DNA of 14,915 nucleotides from Tannerella sp. (GTDB lineage Bacteria; Bacteroidota; Bacteroidia; Bacteroidales; Tannerellaceae), in contig JAISJX010000320.1 in the NCBI GenBank assembly GCA_031261145.1, positions 1-14,915 on the forward strand, given 5' to 3'. A program made the position numbers and the translations under genes. This document shows positions 14,452-14,915 of the stretch, piece after piece. Each line of letters opens with the position of its first letter. Position 1 is the stretch's first letter. Under the pieces are notes generated by a model. That model saw only the letters and a list, made by a program, of their open reading frames with translations, had not been told where the DNA came from and searched no databases.

Positions 14452-14915
14452 ATGAAAGCTATAAGGTTTATTACTGTATGTTTTGTTGCCGGGCTGTTTT
14501 CTTTCTTAACGGACACAGCCTTAGGCGCTGAAAAGAGTTCATGGCACGGATTCGACCGCTATGATTATGTCATCAACGAAAAAACCCTCAGACTTACACC
14601 TGTAACGGCCACCCCACAGGAAGGAACCGGAGTGACCACTCCTGAGCCGGGCACTCGTCGTTGTATTATAGTGGTTCCCAGGCATGCTTTAGCCGGTAAT
14701 CCCTGGACTTGGCGGGGCTGTTACTGGGATCATGAACCCCAGGCTGAAATTGCGTTGCTGAATAAAGGCTATCATGTAGCCTTTATCACAACGGATCCCG
14801 ACAAGACTTGGGATGCCTGGTATAATTATTTGCTTAAAGAGTACCGCTTGTCGCCCAAACCGGCCTTTATTGGAATGAGCCGGGGAGGGAGTAATGCTTA
14901 TACATGGGGAACGGC
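14452..14915 (+). CDS. Secreted alpha/beta hydrolase, esterase-like, C-terminus cut by window edge
   Basis: An ATG at 14452 opens a frame that stays open to the right edge (154 complete codons). Residues 1-26 form a signal peptide (FITVCFVAGLFSFLTDTALGA). Conserved pieces of a Bacteroidota/Planctomycetota alpha/beta-hydrolase family follow: VVPRHALAGNPWTWRG (74-89, probable oxyanion-hole region), YWDHEPQAEIALLNKGYHVAF (91-111, abbreviated: HEPQ then GYHVAF) and the nucleophile elbow GMSRGGSNAYTW (141-152) with Ser143 as the likely nucleophile. The acid and His of the triad lie beyond the window. The family contains predicted carbohydrate esterases and peptidase-like hydrolases; the substrate is unknown. 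Position after a secreted glycosidase in a PUL favours removal of an ester group from the glycan (inference). Base composition returns toward that of the SusCD genes. Confidence 0.8.
   Translation, partial: MKAIRFITVCFVAGLFSFLTDTALGAEKSSWHGFDRYDYVINEKTLRLTPVTATPQEGTGVTTPEPGTRRCIIVVPRHALAGNPWTWRGCYWDHEPQAEIALLNKGYHVAFITTDPDKTWDAWYNYLLKEYRLSPKPAFIGMSRGGSNAYTWGT

Overview
The window reads as part of a glycan-utilisation locus (PUL) from a Bacteroidota gut-type bacterium (Bacteroidales is most likely). The main evidence is two tandem SusC/SusD pairs with the family signatures: a VVVVGYG box plus a DAASASIYG plug motif in each SusC, and lipoprotein signals with RAF/RAY...GDVP motifs in each SusD. 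AT-rich leaders without strong Shine-Dalgarno sites and an exact TAnnTTTG-type -7 promoter box also fit this phylum.

Layout. The minus strand carries a run transcribed right to left: a membrane N-acetyltransferase of the HGSNAT/NagX type (11335-10202), SusC-2 (10117-6719), SusD-2 (6705-4813), a hairpin terminator, a 440-bp regulatory intergenic region, SusC-1 (4372-1058) and SusD-1 (1046 to beyond the left edge). The plus strand carries a secreted six-hairpin, GH95-like glycosidase (11810-14332) and the N-terminal part of a secreted alpha/beta hydrolase (14452 to beyond the right edge). The two strands diverge from a 474-bp gap at 11336-11809. That gap holds a 37-codon reading frame overlapping the acetyltransferase start by ATGA, plus a hairpin followed by eight Ts.

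Likely joint working (inference): the secreted glycosidase and esterase-like hydrolase trim a glycan, the SusD lipoproteins bind the products at the surface, and the SusC transporters import them into the periplasm by TonB-driven uptake. The membrane acetyltransferase could then acetylate an amino-sugar terminus at the inner membrane. Two differently composed SusCD pairs suggest two ligands or two acquisition events. The substrate cannot be read from the window.

The most unusual non-coding element is at 4516-4639, upstream of SusC-1. Four ACAATTGT-type palindromes have centres exactly 22 bp apart and sit inside a larger inverted repeat with 33-bp arms (29 of 33 matching). It lies about 100-225 bp upstream of a good predicted promoter, in DNA probably not transcribed from the upstream operon. 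A separate 8-bp direct repeat sits just upstream of the promoter's -33 region. Together these look like a multi-site operator for one SusCD pair only; no regulator gene is in the window.
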